Of a stretch of 6,981 nt of DNA, positions 1 to 4,800 are shown piece after piece. A model generated the notes under the pieces. The model saw nothing but the letters and a program-made list of their open reading frames with translations. It had not been told where the DNA came from and made no database searches. Source of the stretch: an uncultured Shinella sp. (GTDB lineage: Bacteria > Pseudomonadota > Alphaproteobacteria > Rhizobiales > Rhizobiaceae); contig CAMLOC010000190.1 in the NCBI GenBank assembly GCA_946481465.1, positions 1 to 6,981 of the forward strand, read 5' to 3'. Position numbers and translations under genes: made by a program. The stretch's first letter is position 1. Every line of letters starts with the position of its first letter.

Positions 1-29
1 GGAAATAGGACGGGACCTTGCCACAAATC

Positions 30-77
30 CCTTCGCCCCGCTTGCGGGGAGAAGGTGGCGGCAGCCGGATGAGGGGC
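30..77. repeat. RIME-type intergenic repeat, single half-element
   Basis: An imperfect palindrome (CCTTCGCCCCG, loop CTTG, CGGGGAGAAGG; one mismatch in 11 pairs) at 30-55 is followed by GGTGGCGGCAGCCGGATGAGGGG. The same layout of palindrome, about 15 variable bases, then GGATGAGGGG recurs in both arms of the element at 1944-2072. This matches the Rhizobium-specific intergenic mosaic elements (RIME) known from rhizobial genomes. Here only one arm is visible; there is no inverted partner in the next 150 bases, so it is a half-copy or degraded. The assignment rests on recognition and on the internal match to the second copy. Confidence 0.7.
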
Positions 78-89
78 GCCTCCCCGCGC

Positions 90-119
90 TTGCCAAACCC
101 CGCAAGCCAATGCTATCCC
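90..119 (+). promoter_or_regulatory. Candidate promoter for the ABC-F leader transcript
   Basis: TTGCCA at 90-95 is followed after 17 bases by CTATCC at 113-118, or after 18 bases by TATCCC preceded by an extended TGC at 111-113. This suits a housekeeping sigma factor of alphaproteobacteria, where the -35 is well kept and the -10 is loose. Initiation near 124-127 would give a leader of about 235 nt before the ABC-F start codon. The call is from spacing and motif only. Confidence 0.4.
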
Positions 120-153
120 TTCCCTGTTCGCAACACGTAACAGAGGGCTGCGC

Positions 154-225
154 GTGAAGACCGACTTCCTGCCGAACCGCACGCATGGTCCTGATCTTGC
201 CCTGCAGATGCGTTTGCAGGGCTGA
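154..225 (+). CDS. Possible 23-codon leader peptide upstream of the ABC-F gene
   Basis: A GTG at 154 opens 23 codons ending at TGA (223-225), with a good Shine-Dalgarno (AGAGGG, 142-147) six bases upstream. The peptide would begin MKTDFLPNRT and end ALQMRLQG. Its last eight codons lie in a perfect 8-bp hairpin (199-222), the geometry in which a translating or stalled ribosome would change RNA folding. It lies between the candidate promoter and the ABC-F gene. Ribosome-mediated attenuation through short leader ORFs is established for several antibiotic-resistance ABC-F genes in Firmicutes; its use here is inference. An ORF this short can arise by chance, and the leader could instead be an untranslated structured RNA. 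Confidence 0.4.
   Translation: MKTDFLPNRTHGPDLALQMRLQG
199..222 (+). promoter_or_regulatory. Perfect 8-bp hairpin over the end of the leader ORF
   Basis: GCCCTGCA (199-206) pairs fully with TGCAGGGC (215-222) around the 8-base loop GATGCGTT. No T-run follows, so this is not a classical intrinsic terminator. It ends just before the TGA of the leader ORF, so a ribosome finishing that ORF would melt it. Confidence 0.55.
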
Positions 226-250
226 TCGGAACGAACACCTCTTCTTCTGG

Positions 251-284
251 TCCGCCTTACCGGCGGATGTGGCTTAGGCCGCAT
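251..284 (+). promoter_or_regulatory. Two abutting hairpins in the ABC-F leader
   Basis: TCCGCC (251-256) pairs with GGCGGA (262-267), loop TTACC. Immediately after, ATGTGGC (267-273) pairs with GCCGCAT (278-284), loop TTAG, with one G-U pair. Together with the 199-222 hairpin they give three stems within 86 bases. In addition TCTGGTC (246-252) is complementary to GACCAGA (344-350) just before the ABC-F start codon, a pairing that would compete with the first stem. No function is shown; a regulatory leader is inferred. Confidence 0.4.
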
Positions 285-359
285 CCCATCCTTTCAGCCA
301 TTCCGCGTGACCGACGGCCGGTGCCGCGCCGCGGGGCTTTGAAGACCAGAGATCGTTCC

Positions 360-1886
360 ATGTCGCTCATCAACATCCGCGCCCTCGGCGTCACCCTGTC
401 CACCCCGCTTTTCGCCGATCTCAGCCTCTCCGTCGCCGCCGGCGACCGGATCGGCCTCGTCGCCGCCAACGGGCGGGGAAAATCCACCCTGCTCAAATGC
501 ATCACCGGCGAATTCGAGCCCACCGCCGGCGAGATCACCCGCGCGCGCGGCCTCACCATCGGGCATATGGAGCAGAACCTTCCCGCCGGCCTCGGGGCGC
601 TGACCTTTCGCGAGGCCGTGCTAAGCGCCCTTTCCCCCGAACAGCAGGAGAGCGAAGGCTGGCGGGCCGATGTCACGCTGGAGGAGCTGGAAGTGCCCGA
701 GGCGCTGCGCGAGCGCCCGCTTTCGAAGCTCAGCGGCGGCTGGCAGCGTATCGCGCTGATCGCCCGGGTGCGCGTCGGCGAGCCGGACGTGCTGCTCCTC
801 GACGAGCCGACCAACCATCTCGACCTCTCCAAGATCGCCCGGCTGGAGGCCTGGCTCGCAAGCCTGCCGCGCGACATGCCGGTCGTCATCTCCAGCCACG
901 ACCGCGCCTTCCTCGATGCCGTGACCAACCGCACGCTGTTCCTCAGGCCCGAGCGCTCGCAGCTCTTCGCGCTTGCCTATTCGCGCGCCCGCGCGGCGCT
1001 GGACGAGGCGGACGCGGCCGAGGCGCGGCGCTTCGAGAAGGACATGAAGGCGGCCCAGCAACTGCGCCAGCAGGCCGCCAAGCTCAACAATATCGGCATC
1101 AATTCCGGCAGCGACCTCCTGGTGGTCAAGACCAAACAGCTGAAGGAACGGGCCGGGCGGATCGAGGACGCCGCGCGTGCCGCCCACCAGGAGCGCCCGG
1201 CCGGCGCCATCCGCCTTGCCAACCGCGGCACCCATGCCAAGGTGCTGGTGACGCTGGAGGACGCCGCGATCGAGACGCCCGACGGCGCGCTGCTCTTCCG
1301 CACCGGCCGGAAATTCATCTGCCAGGGCGACCGCATCGTGCTGCTCGGCCTCAACGGGGCCGGCAAGACGCGGCTCGTGCGGCGGCTGCACGCGGCGATC
1401 ACGGCGGCGGGCGCCGACCACGGGGGCATCAAGGCAACGCCCTCGCTGGTGCTCGGCTACGGCGACCAGGCGCTGTCGGACCTTTCCGACGCCGAGACGC
1501 CGCACGGCACGATCATCCGCCGCTTCGATGTCGGCGACCAGCGGGCGCGCAGCCTGCTTGCCGGCGCCGGGCTTTCCATCGAGATGCAGGGGCGGCCGGT
1601 CGGGCAGCTTTCCGGCGGCCAGAAGGCGCGGCTCGGCATGCTGGCGCTGCGGCTGACCGACCCGAACGTCTACCTGCTCGACGAGCCGACCAACCATCTC
1701 GATATCGAGGGCCAGGAGGCGCTGGAGCGCGAACTGACGGCCAACGAGGCGAGCTGCCTCTTCGTCTCGCACGACCGCGCCTTCGTGCGGGCGGTGGCCA
1801 ACCGCTTCTGGGTGATCGAAAAGCGGCGGCTCATCGAAGTGGACGGCCCCGAAGACTTCTTCGCCGAGGCGGCCTTGTCGGTGTGA
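360..1886 (+). CDS. ABC-F family ATP-binding protein (translation factor type)
   Basis: This 508-residue protein has two ATP-binding cassettes in one chain and no membrane segments, the layout of soluble ABC-F proteins that bind the ribosomal E site and act on stalled or non-productive ribosomes (family knowledge: EttA, Uup, YbiT). Cassette 1 (about 1-195) has a Walker A at 35-42 (AANGRGKS), signature LSGGW at 124-128, Walker B LLLDEP at 145-150 and switch His180. The linker (about 200-300) is charged and rich in Ala, Glu, Arg and Lys, as expected for the helical interdomain linker. Cassette 2 has Walker A GLNGAGKT at 330-337, signature LSGGQ at 417-421, Walker B LLDEP at 439-443 and His471. 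It is shorter than Uup and lacks a C-terminal DNA-binding-like tail. The first Walker A glycine is Ala35. The ATG at 360 is chosen over the in-frame ATG at 267, which lies inside hairpins and would add a 31-residue tail unlike the cassette. No strong Shine-Dalgarno is visible. The exact subfamily is not assigned. Confidence 0.9.
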   Translation: MSLINIRALGVTLSTPLFADLSLSVAAGDRIGLVAANGRGKSTLLKCITGEFEPTAGEITRARGLTIGHMEQNLPAGLGALTFREAVLSALSPEQQESEGWRADVTLEELEVPEALRERPLSKLSGGWQRIALIARVRVGEPDVLLLDEPTNHLDLSKIARLEAWLASLPRDMPVVISSHDRAFLDAVTNRTLFLRPERSQLFALAYSRARAALDEADAAEARRFEKDMKAAQQLRQQAAKLNNIGINSGSDLLVVKTKQLKERAGRIEDAARAAHQERPAGAIRLANRGTHAKVLVTLEDAAIETPDGALLFRTGRKFICQGDRIVLLGLNGAGKTRLVRRLHAAITAAGADHGGIKATPSLVLGYGDQALSDLSDAETPHGTIIRRFDVGDQRARSLLAGAGLSIEMQGRPVGQLSGGQKARLGMLALRLTDPNVYLLDEPTNHLDIEGQEALERELTANEASCLFVSHDRAFVRAVANRFWVIEKRRLIEVDGPEDFFAEAALSV

Positions 1887-1943
1887 GCCACCCGCTGCCT
1901 GCCGGCATCTGCCCCTGCCGATGGAAGGAAACCGTCGCCCCAT

Positions 1944-2072
1944 CCCCTTCTCCCCCGCGGGGAGAAGGTGCCGGCAGGCGGATGAGGGGGCAGGCCGGCG
2001 GCGCAAACGATCCGTCGGAGCCCCCCCTCATCCGACCCTTCGGGCCACCTTCTCCCCGCGGGGGAGAAGGGG
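1944..2072. repeat. Complete RIME-type element (two inverted arms)
   Basis: The left arm (1944-1990) has CCCCTTCTCCCCC, then GCGGGGAGAAGG, about 15 variable bases, then CGGATGAGGGGG. The right arm (2021-2072) is its inverse: CCCCCCTCATCCG, a variable stretch, CACCTTCTCCCCG, then CGGGGGAGAAGGGG. About 30 bases separate the arms. Each arm carries its own palindrome, so the element has three nested dyad symmetries. It occupies most of the gap between the ABC-F stop and the stop of the convergent RES gene, a usual site for such repeats. In RNA it would fold on both strands and could act as a bidirectional transcription barrier or 3'-end stabiliser for both genes; that role is inference. No coding sequence is seen in this gap. 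Confidence 0.85.
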
Positions 2073-2129
2073 AAACAGCACCATCGAATTCCACATGCGA
2101 TGTCCCGCTCTGCCCGGAAATGGCGCCCC

Positions 2130-2879
2130 TCAGCCAATGCGCGGGTCGGCGCGAAAATCCTCGCGGGAGAATCCGATGCGGCGTGGCGGGTGGTCGCACA
2201 GCGCCTGCACGCCGAGCGGCGAGAGCCGGATGCGCCAGGTCTGGCGCTCCAGCGGTTTCGGCGCGGCGAAGGCCGACGCGGTAAGGAGCGCCATGTTGGC
2301 GCCGCCGGCGGGATCGCGCACCGAGCGGTAGATTATGGCGGCAAGGCCAGCCGCCCGCGCGCCGTCGGCCAGTGACTGGCAGGCAGCATAGTCGGTCGGA
2401 TGCGTCCAGAACGCGGCGTCCCGGTCGAGCGGCGGGGCGGTGAGGTCGAGCGCCGCGCCGGTCTCGACGCGGGCGGAAAAGGCGGTGTAGTCGGCAGCAT
2501 TGGCCGGCAGCGGCGTAGCCGGCGATTCGGCGAAGAACAGCAGCCGGTAGAAGGCCATCTCGGCAAGCGCCGTCTCGACGGAAAGCCCGGCATAGTAGAC
2601 GCCGAGCGTGCGCCCGGCGCGGCGGAAGCGCGAGCCGTGCGGATAGACCGCGCCGTAGCGGAAGGGGGTGCCAAGCAGATAGTCGAGGCCGGCGCATTCG
2701 GGCGGCAGCACCGGCTTGCTCTCCTCCAGAAGCTCTTCCAGCAGCGCCTGCTCGTCCAGGGTATCGACGAGCTTCAGCGTCGAGACGCGGTGCTGCGCCT
2801 CGACGAAACGCCAGACGGGCCCCGAAAAGGGCCGCGCCTCAGACGAGAGCGCGGCGGGCGTCCAGATAGGCAAGGACAT
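2130..2879 (-). CDS. RES-domain toxin of a RES/Xre toxin-antitoxin pair
   Basis: This 249-residue protein carries a RES domain. Conserved-looking features are PVWRFVEAQHR (21-31), FRYG (73-76), SRFR (83-86), GVYYAG with ETALAE (93-107), and YRSVRDP (184-190) containing the Ser. The family name comes from Arg, Glu and Ser, which I place tentatively at Arg74/84/86, Glu102/107 and Ser186. Known members either degrade NAD+ (MbcT of Mycobacterium tuberculosis, and rhizobial and Pseudomonas RES toxins) or ADP-ribosylate a target (ParT). NAD depletion on release from the antitoxin is therefore the likely activity. It has no signal peptide and acts in the cytoplasm. The ATG at 2879 is used; a TTG six bases earlier is possible. 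No clear Shine-Dalgarno precedes it, and the start lies inside the antitoxin gene (41-nt overlap, different frame), so translational coupling is likely. The C-terminal 25 or so residues look less conserved. Confidence 0.88.
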   Translation of the reverse strand: MSLPIWTPAALSSEARPFSGPVWRFVEAQHRVSTLKLVDTLDEQALLEELLEESKPVLPPECAGLDYLLGTPFRYGAVYPHGSRFRRAGRTLGVYYAGLSVETALAEMAFYRLLFFAESPATPLPANAADYTAFSARVETGAALDLTAPPLDRDAAFWTHPTDYAACQSLADGARAAGLAAIIYRSVRDPAGGANMALLTASAFAAPKPLERQTWRIRLSPLGVQALCDHPPRRIGFSREDFRADPRIG

Positions 2880-3216
2880 CGACAAGGCCGGAAATGGAGA
2901 CGATGCGCTCGACGGGGCGTGCGCCGAGCACGCGGTTGTCCGCCGTCATCCAGGCGCGGGCGACACCCTCGTCGCCGCCGGTGATGGCATCGAGCGAGCG
3001 GAAGAGGCGCACGAGCAGCACCGCCAGCTCGAACGGCTTGGTGCCGCGCTCCAGGAGCACGTCCTGCCGCTTCAACCGGGAGACCGTCGCCTCCGAGACG
3101 CCGATGACGGCCGAGAGGACACGCGCCGTCAGCCCCAGCCGCTCCGCCGCATTGACGGCCGCCTTGGTGAGCACGACGCCTTCGGCATTGGCCTCGACGA
3201 CTGGTTTGCGCTGCAT
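2839..3216 (-). CDS. Xre/MbcA/ParS-type antitoxin (DUF2384)
   Basis: This 125-residue protein lies upstream of and overlaps the RES toxin. The N-terminal part (about 18-52) reads as a helix-turn-helix: AAERLGLTARVLSAVIGVSE leading into TVSRLKR. The C-terminal part has the MbcA/ParS/Xre toxin-binding signature: WMTADNRVLGARPVERI (89-105) followed by a helix GLVDVLAYLDARRALV at the very end, the region known to plug the toxin active site in solved RES/Xre complexes. It should neutralise the toxin and, with it, repress the operon. Start: the ATG at 3216 has AAAGGAG seven bases upstream; the in-frame GTG at 3222 sits almost on that site and is unlikely. Antitoxin-first order and overlap are typical of the type II module. 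Confidence 0.9.
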   Translation of the reverse strand: MQRKPVVEANAEGVVLTKAAVNAAERLGLTARVLSAVIGVSEATVSRLKRQDVLLERGTKPFELAVLLVRLFRSLDAITGGDEGVARAWMTADNRVLGARPVERIVSISGLVDVLAYLDARRALV

Positions 3217-3233
3217 GGCCACTCTCCTTTCAT

Positions 3234-3268
3234 GAGAAAGAATATAGACAATCTTTTTCCAATGACAA
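3234..3268 (-). promoter_or_regulatory. Promoter and candidate operator of the RES/Xre operon
   Basis: Read on the minus strand, TTGTCA (3268-3263) and TATATT (3246-3241) are 16 bases apart, a good housekeeping promoter. The -10 is overlapped by an inverted repeat, GAGAAAGA (3234-3241) and TCTTTTTC (3252-3259) on the plus strand, matching at 7 of 8 positions with a 10-base spacer, one helical turn centre to centre of about 18 bases. This is a plausible site for the HTH of the antitoxin. This local A+T-rich patch stands out in the window. The leader to the antitoxin ATG is short (about 20 nt). Operator function is inferred. Confidence 0.6.
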
Positions 3269-3292
3269 GGTCAATCGCCGTGCGGACGCGCG

Positions 3293-3326
3293 ACAAAAGG
3301 CCCGGAGGCTGGGGCTCCGGGCCTTT
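3293..3326 (-). terminator. Intrinsic terminator of the small secreted peptide gene
   Basis: A perfect 12-bp stem, AAAGGCCCGGAG (3296-3307) with CTCCGGGCCTTT (3315-3326), encloses the 7-base loop GCTGGGG. On the minus strand the stem ends in TTTTG, giving a U-run. It lies 27 bases past the stop at 3353 and shields the RES/Xre promoter from read-through. Confidence 0.85.
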
Positions 3327-3352
3327 CGCTCAAAGGTCTGTGCCAGGGACGT

Positions 3353-3529
3353 CTACTTGCAGACCTTGATCTTCTTGATGATGACATTGCCGTAGTAGTC
3401 GTAGGCCTTCACCTTCTTGATGAAGCAGTGCGGCTTGTAGCCGTAGCTGTAATAGCCGGCCTGCGAGGGGGCGGCGAAGGAGATGGCGGCAACGGCGGCG
3501 ATGGCGGCGGAAACGATGATCTTGCGCAT
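3353..3529 (-). CDS. Small secreted cationic Tyr/Lys-rich peptide, function unknown
   Basis: This 58-residue precursor begins MRKIIVSAAIAAVAAISFAA, a textbook Sec signal peptide (n-region RK, h-region 4-20), with likely cleavage after PSQA at residue 24. The mature chain of about 34 residues starts GYYSYGYKPH and is rich in Tyr and Lys (eight Lys, one Asp). It holds two Cys, 35 and 57. The segments CFIKKVKAY and VIIKKIKVC mirror each other around the turn DYYGN, suggesting an antiparallel beta-hairpin closed by a disulphide in the periplasm or outside. I believe similar small proteins are annotated as hypothetical in Rhizobiaceae, but I cannot name a family. The ATG at 3529 has AGGAG eight bases upstream; that site is predicted to be buried in a stem (see the leader feature). 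It is an isolated gene between two terminators. Confidence 0.75.
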   Translation of the reverse strand: MRKIIVSAAIAAVAAISFAAPSQAGYYSYGYKPHCFIKKVKAYDYYGNVIIKKIKVCK

Positions 3530-3536
3530 GGGGTCT

Positions 3537-3585
3537 CTCCTGATCTCTCTTTGGGGATGAGCCTCTCTCATCCGGTGATCAGAAG
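3537..3585 (-). promoter_or_regulatory. 5' UTR stem-loop sequestering the ribosome-binding site
   Basis: In minus-strand RNA, CUUCUGAUC (3585-3577) pairs with GAUCAGGAG (3545-3537) over 9 bp (one G-U), and the second arm contains the AGGAG Shine-Dalgarno of the secreted peptide gene. Inside it GGAUGAG (3573-3567) pairs perfectly with CUCAUCC (3561-3555) around a 5-base loop. A two-tier hairpin burying the ribosome site resembles RNA thermometers and translational switches. No promoter upstream is convincing, so transcription must start between about 3586 and the ohr terminator or come from read-through. Function is inferred. Confidence 0.5.
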
Positions 3586-3609
3586 GTCTCACATCGCCCT
3601 GCCCCGCGC

Positions 3610-3625
3610 TGTTCCGGATGGAACA
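3610..3625. promoter_or_regulatory. TGTTCC-N4-GGAACA inverted repeat
   Basis: A perfect 6-bp inverted repeat with a 4-base spacer (GGAT) lies between the ohr terminator and the structured 5' UTR of the secreted peptide gene, where a promoter of that gene would have to be. It could be a regulator-binding site. No matching -10/-35 pair was found next to it, and a 6-bp dyad can arise by chance. Confidence 0.25.
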
Positions 3626-3627
3626 CG

Positions 3628-3664
3628 AAAAAGGCCGCCCGGAGGATTTTCCGGACGGCCTTTT
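3628..3664 (-). terminator. Intrinsic terminator of ohr
   Basis: A 15-position stem, AAAAGGCCGCCCGGA (3629-3643) with TCCGGACGGCCTTTT (3650-3664), has one C-A mismatch and a 6-base loop. On the minus strand it ends in TTTTTCG. It starts 20 bases past the ohr stop at 3684. The plus strand also shows a T-run, so it could work in both directions. Confidence 0.85.
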
Positions 3665-3683
3665 GTCGATCCCGGCAGGCCGG

Positions 3684-4106
3684 TCAGACGACGGTGGTCT
3701 TGACGTCGAGATTGCCGCGGGTGGCGTGGCTGTAGGGGCACACGACATGGGCCTTCTTCGCGAGGTCCTCGACCACAGCCTTGTCGACGCCGGGCACGGA
3801 GATTTCGAGCGCCGCGTCGAGGCCGAAGCCGCCGCCGTCCTCGCGCGGGCCGATGCCGACGGTCGCGGTGACCCTGGCGTCATCGGGAATCTTCACCTTT
3901 TCCTTGCCGGCGACGAATTTCAGCGCGCCGAGGAAGCAGGCCGAATAGCCGACGGCGAACAGCTTTTCCGGGTTGGCGCCGGTCGCGCCGTCGCCGCCGA
4001 GTTCCTTCGGCACGGTGAGCGTGACGTCGACGGTGCCGTCTTCGGTGGCGCCATGGCCGGCGCGGCCGCCGGTTGCAGAAGCCTTGGTCCTGTAGAGAAT
4101 GGGCAT
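3684..4106 (-). CDS. ohr: Organic hydroperoxide resistance protein Ohr
   Basis: This 140-residue OsmC/Ohr-family thiol peroxidase reduces organic and fatty acid hydroperoxides in the cytoplasm, recharged in known members by lipoylated proteins. It opens with MPILYRTKASATGGR, the typical Ohr start. The two catalytic cysteines are Cys57 in GYSACFLGAL and Cys123 in HVVCPYSHATRGN. The substrate-site Arg15 and Glu47 match the Arg/Glu pair described for Ohr. The dipeptide Cys-Pro and the N-terminal strand place it with Ohr rather than OsmC. Length is normal. The ATG at 4106 is set by AAGGAGA seven bases upstream; longer in-frame starts reach back into the operator region. It is divergent from ohrR, whose product is its expected peroxide-responsive repressor. 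Confidence 0.95.
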   Translation of the reverse strand: MPILYRTKASATGGRAGHGATEDGTVDVTLTVPKELGGDGATGANPEKLFAVGYSACFLGALKFVAGKEKVKIPDDARVTATVGIGPREDGGGFGLDAALEISVPGVDKAVVEDLAKKAHVVCPYSHATRGNLDVKTTVV

Positions 4107-4142
4107 GGAATGTCTCCTTCTGGTTTCGTTGGCGATGCAGAC

Positions 4143-4192
4143 TAGATAGCGCAAAATTAGATTGTGCGCAATATGATTTTGCAAATTGCAAT
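4143..4192. promoter_or_regulatory. ohr/ohrR operator-promoter region
   Basis: This A+T-rich interval holds several overlapping dyads: GCAAAAT (4151-4157) with ATTTTGC (4176-4182); ATTG-TGCG-CAAT (4161-4172); and a direct pair of self-complementary TTGCAA hexamers at 4179-4184 and 4186-4191. On the minus strand TTGCGC (4171-4166) and TATCTA (4148-4143), 17 bases apart, form a fair promoter for ohr, with the ATTG dyad lying on its -35. On the plus strand TATGAT (4172-4177) may serve as -10 of ohrR. OhrR-type MarR proteins are known to bind such A+T-rich dyads between ohr and ohrR; which dyad is bound here is not settled. Confidence 0.65.
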
Positions 4193-4219
4193 TTCGGCCA
4201 TTTGTGCGACAATGGCAGC

Positions 4220-4711
4220 ATGATCGACAAACGTGACGAAGCTGAGACGGACGATATCCCGGCGGGCATGCTGGCGCTGGACCGGCAGCTCTGTTTCGCC
4301 GTCTATTCGGCCGCCCATGCGCTGAACCGCGCCTACAAGCCCCTGCTCGACCCCTACGGCCTCACCTATCCGCAATATATCGCGCTGATGACGCTGTGGG
4401 AGGAGGACGGGCGCACGGTGAAGGCGCTCGGCGCAAGGCTGGGCCTTGATTCCGGCACGCTTTCCCCGCTCCTCAAGCGGCTGGAGGGAGCAGGCTACAT
4501 CCGCCGCGCCCGCGACAGGAACGACGAACGCCAGGTGCTCGTCACCCTCACGGACAAGGGCCGGGCGATGAAGCACGAGGCCGTGGCCATCCGCCTTGCG
4601 ATCGGCAAGGCGACCGGCTGCTCGCTCGACACCCTGCAGGCGCTGACCGCCGACCTCCAGACGCTCGCCGGACGGCTCGACACCGGCGCGACGCAGGACG
4701 ACGCCGCCTGA
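4220..4711 (+). CDS. ohrR: OhrR, MarR-family organic hydroperoxide sensor-repressor
   Basis: This 163-residue winged-helix regulator has LDRQLCFAVYSA at 20-31, placing Cys25 where OhrR has its peroxidatic Cys. Tyr39 and Tyr50, which contact that Cys thiolate in characterised OhrR, are kept. The winged helix spans about 52-110, with the recognition helix near SGTLSPLLKRLE (78-89) and the wing RARDRNDERQVLVTLT (96-111). A second Cys134 sits in the C-terminal helices, as in the two-Cys (Xanthomonas-type) class in which oxidation gives an intersubunit disulphide. It should dimerise, repress ohr and itself when reduced, and be released by organic hydroperoxide. The ATG at 4220 lacks a strong Shine-Dalgarno; an internal ATG at 4268 would leave only three residues before the LDRQLC motif and is less likely. 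Confidence 0.93.
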   Translation: MIDKRDEAETDDIPAGMLALDRQLCFAVYSAAHALNRAYKPLLDPYGLTYPQYIALMTLWEEDGRTVKALGARLGLDSGTLSPLLKRLEGAGYIRRARDRNDERQVLVTLTDKGRAMKHEAVAIRLAIGKATGCSLDTLQALTADLQTLAGRLDTGATQDDAA

Positions 4712-4724
4712 AAAGGCGGATTTT
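4704..4724 (+). terminator. Possible short intrinsic terminator of ohrR
   Basis: CCGCCT (4704-4709) pairs with AGGCGG (4714-4719) around a GAAA tetraloop, followed by ATTTTC. The stem is only 6 bp and starts inside the last codons of ohrR, so it may be weak. The rest of the gap to the kinase gene (4725-4800) holds no convincing promoter; some kinase expression could come from ohrR read-through. Confidence 0.45.
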
Positions 4725-4800
4725 CTCGTCCCCTCATCTGTTCGCGATTCAACCATCGCGCTAGAGTGCCTAAGGCGGGCAAACCGCAAAGGGGGCATTC

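Noticed and set aside
199..222. Hairpin at the end of the leader ORF as an intrinsic terminator
   Set aside because: It is followed by TGATCGG with no T-run, so it is treated as a regulatory structure only.
267..359. N-terminal extension of the ABC-F protein from an ATG at 267
   Set aside because: The ATG lies in a hairpin without a ribosome site, the added 31 residues are Arg/Pro-rich and unlike any cassette start, and MSLINIRALGV from 360 is a natural ABC-F beginning.
621..2006. 461-codon open frame on the minus strand opposite the ABC-F gene
   Set aside because: It has no recognisable domain and is a GC-driven shadow of the ABC-F gene; it also runs through the RIME element.
1944..2072. 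Inverted repeats as ends of an IS or MITE with target duplications
   Set aside because: No transposase, no flanking direct repeat seen, and the arm structure fits RIME.
497..2284. 595-codon plus-strand open frame overlapping the ABC-F gene
   Set aside because: Arg/Ala/Pro-rich out-of-frame translation of the ABC-F gene continuing through the repeat; no motifs.
2400..3369. Plus-strand open frames opposite the RES/Xre genes
   Set aside because: They are low-complexity shadows without ribosome sites or domains, while the minus strand gives two well-matched family members.
3530..3883. Longer version of the secreted peptide gene starting at 3883
   Set aside because: It would cross the ohr terminator and the 3' part of ohr in another frame; the signal peptide and Shine-Dalgarno fix the start at 3529.
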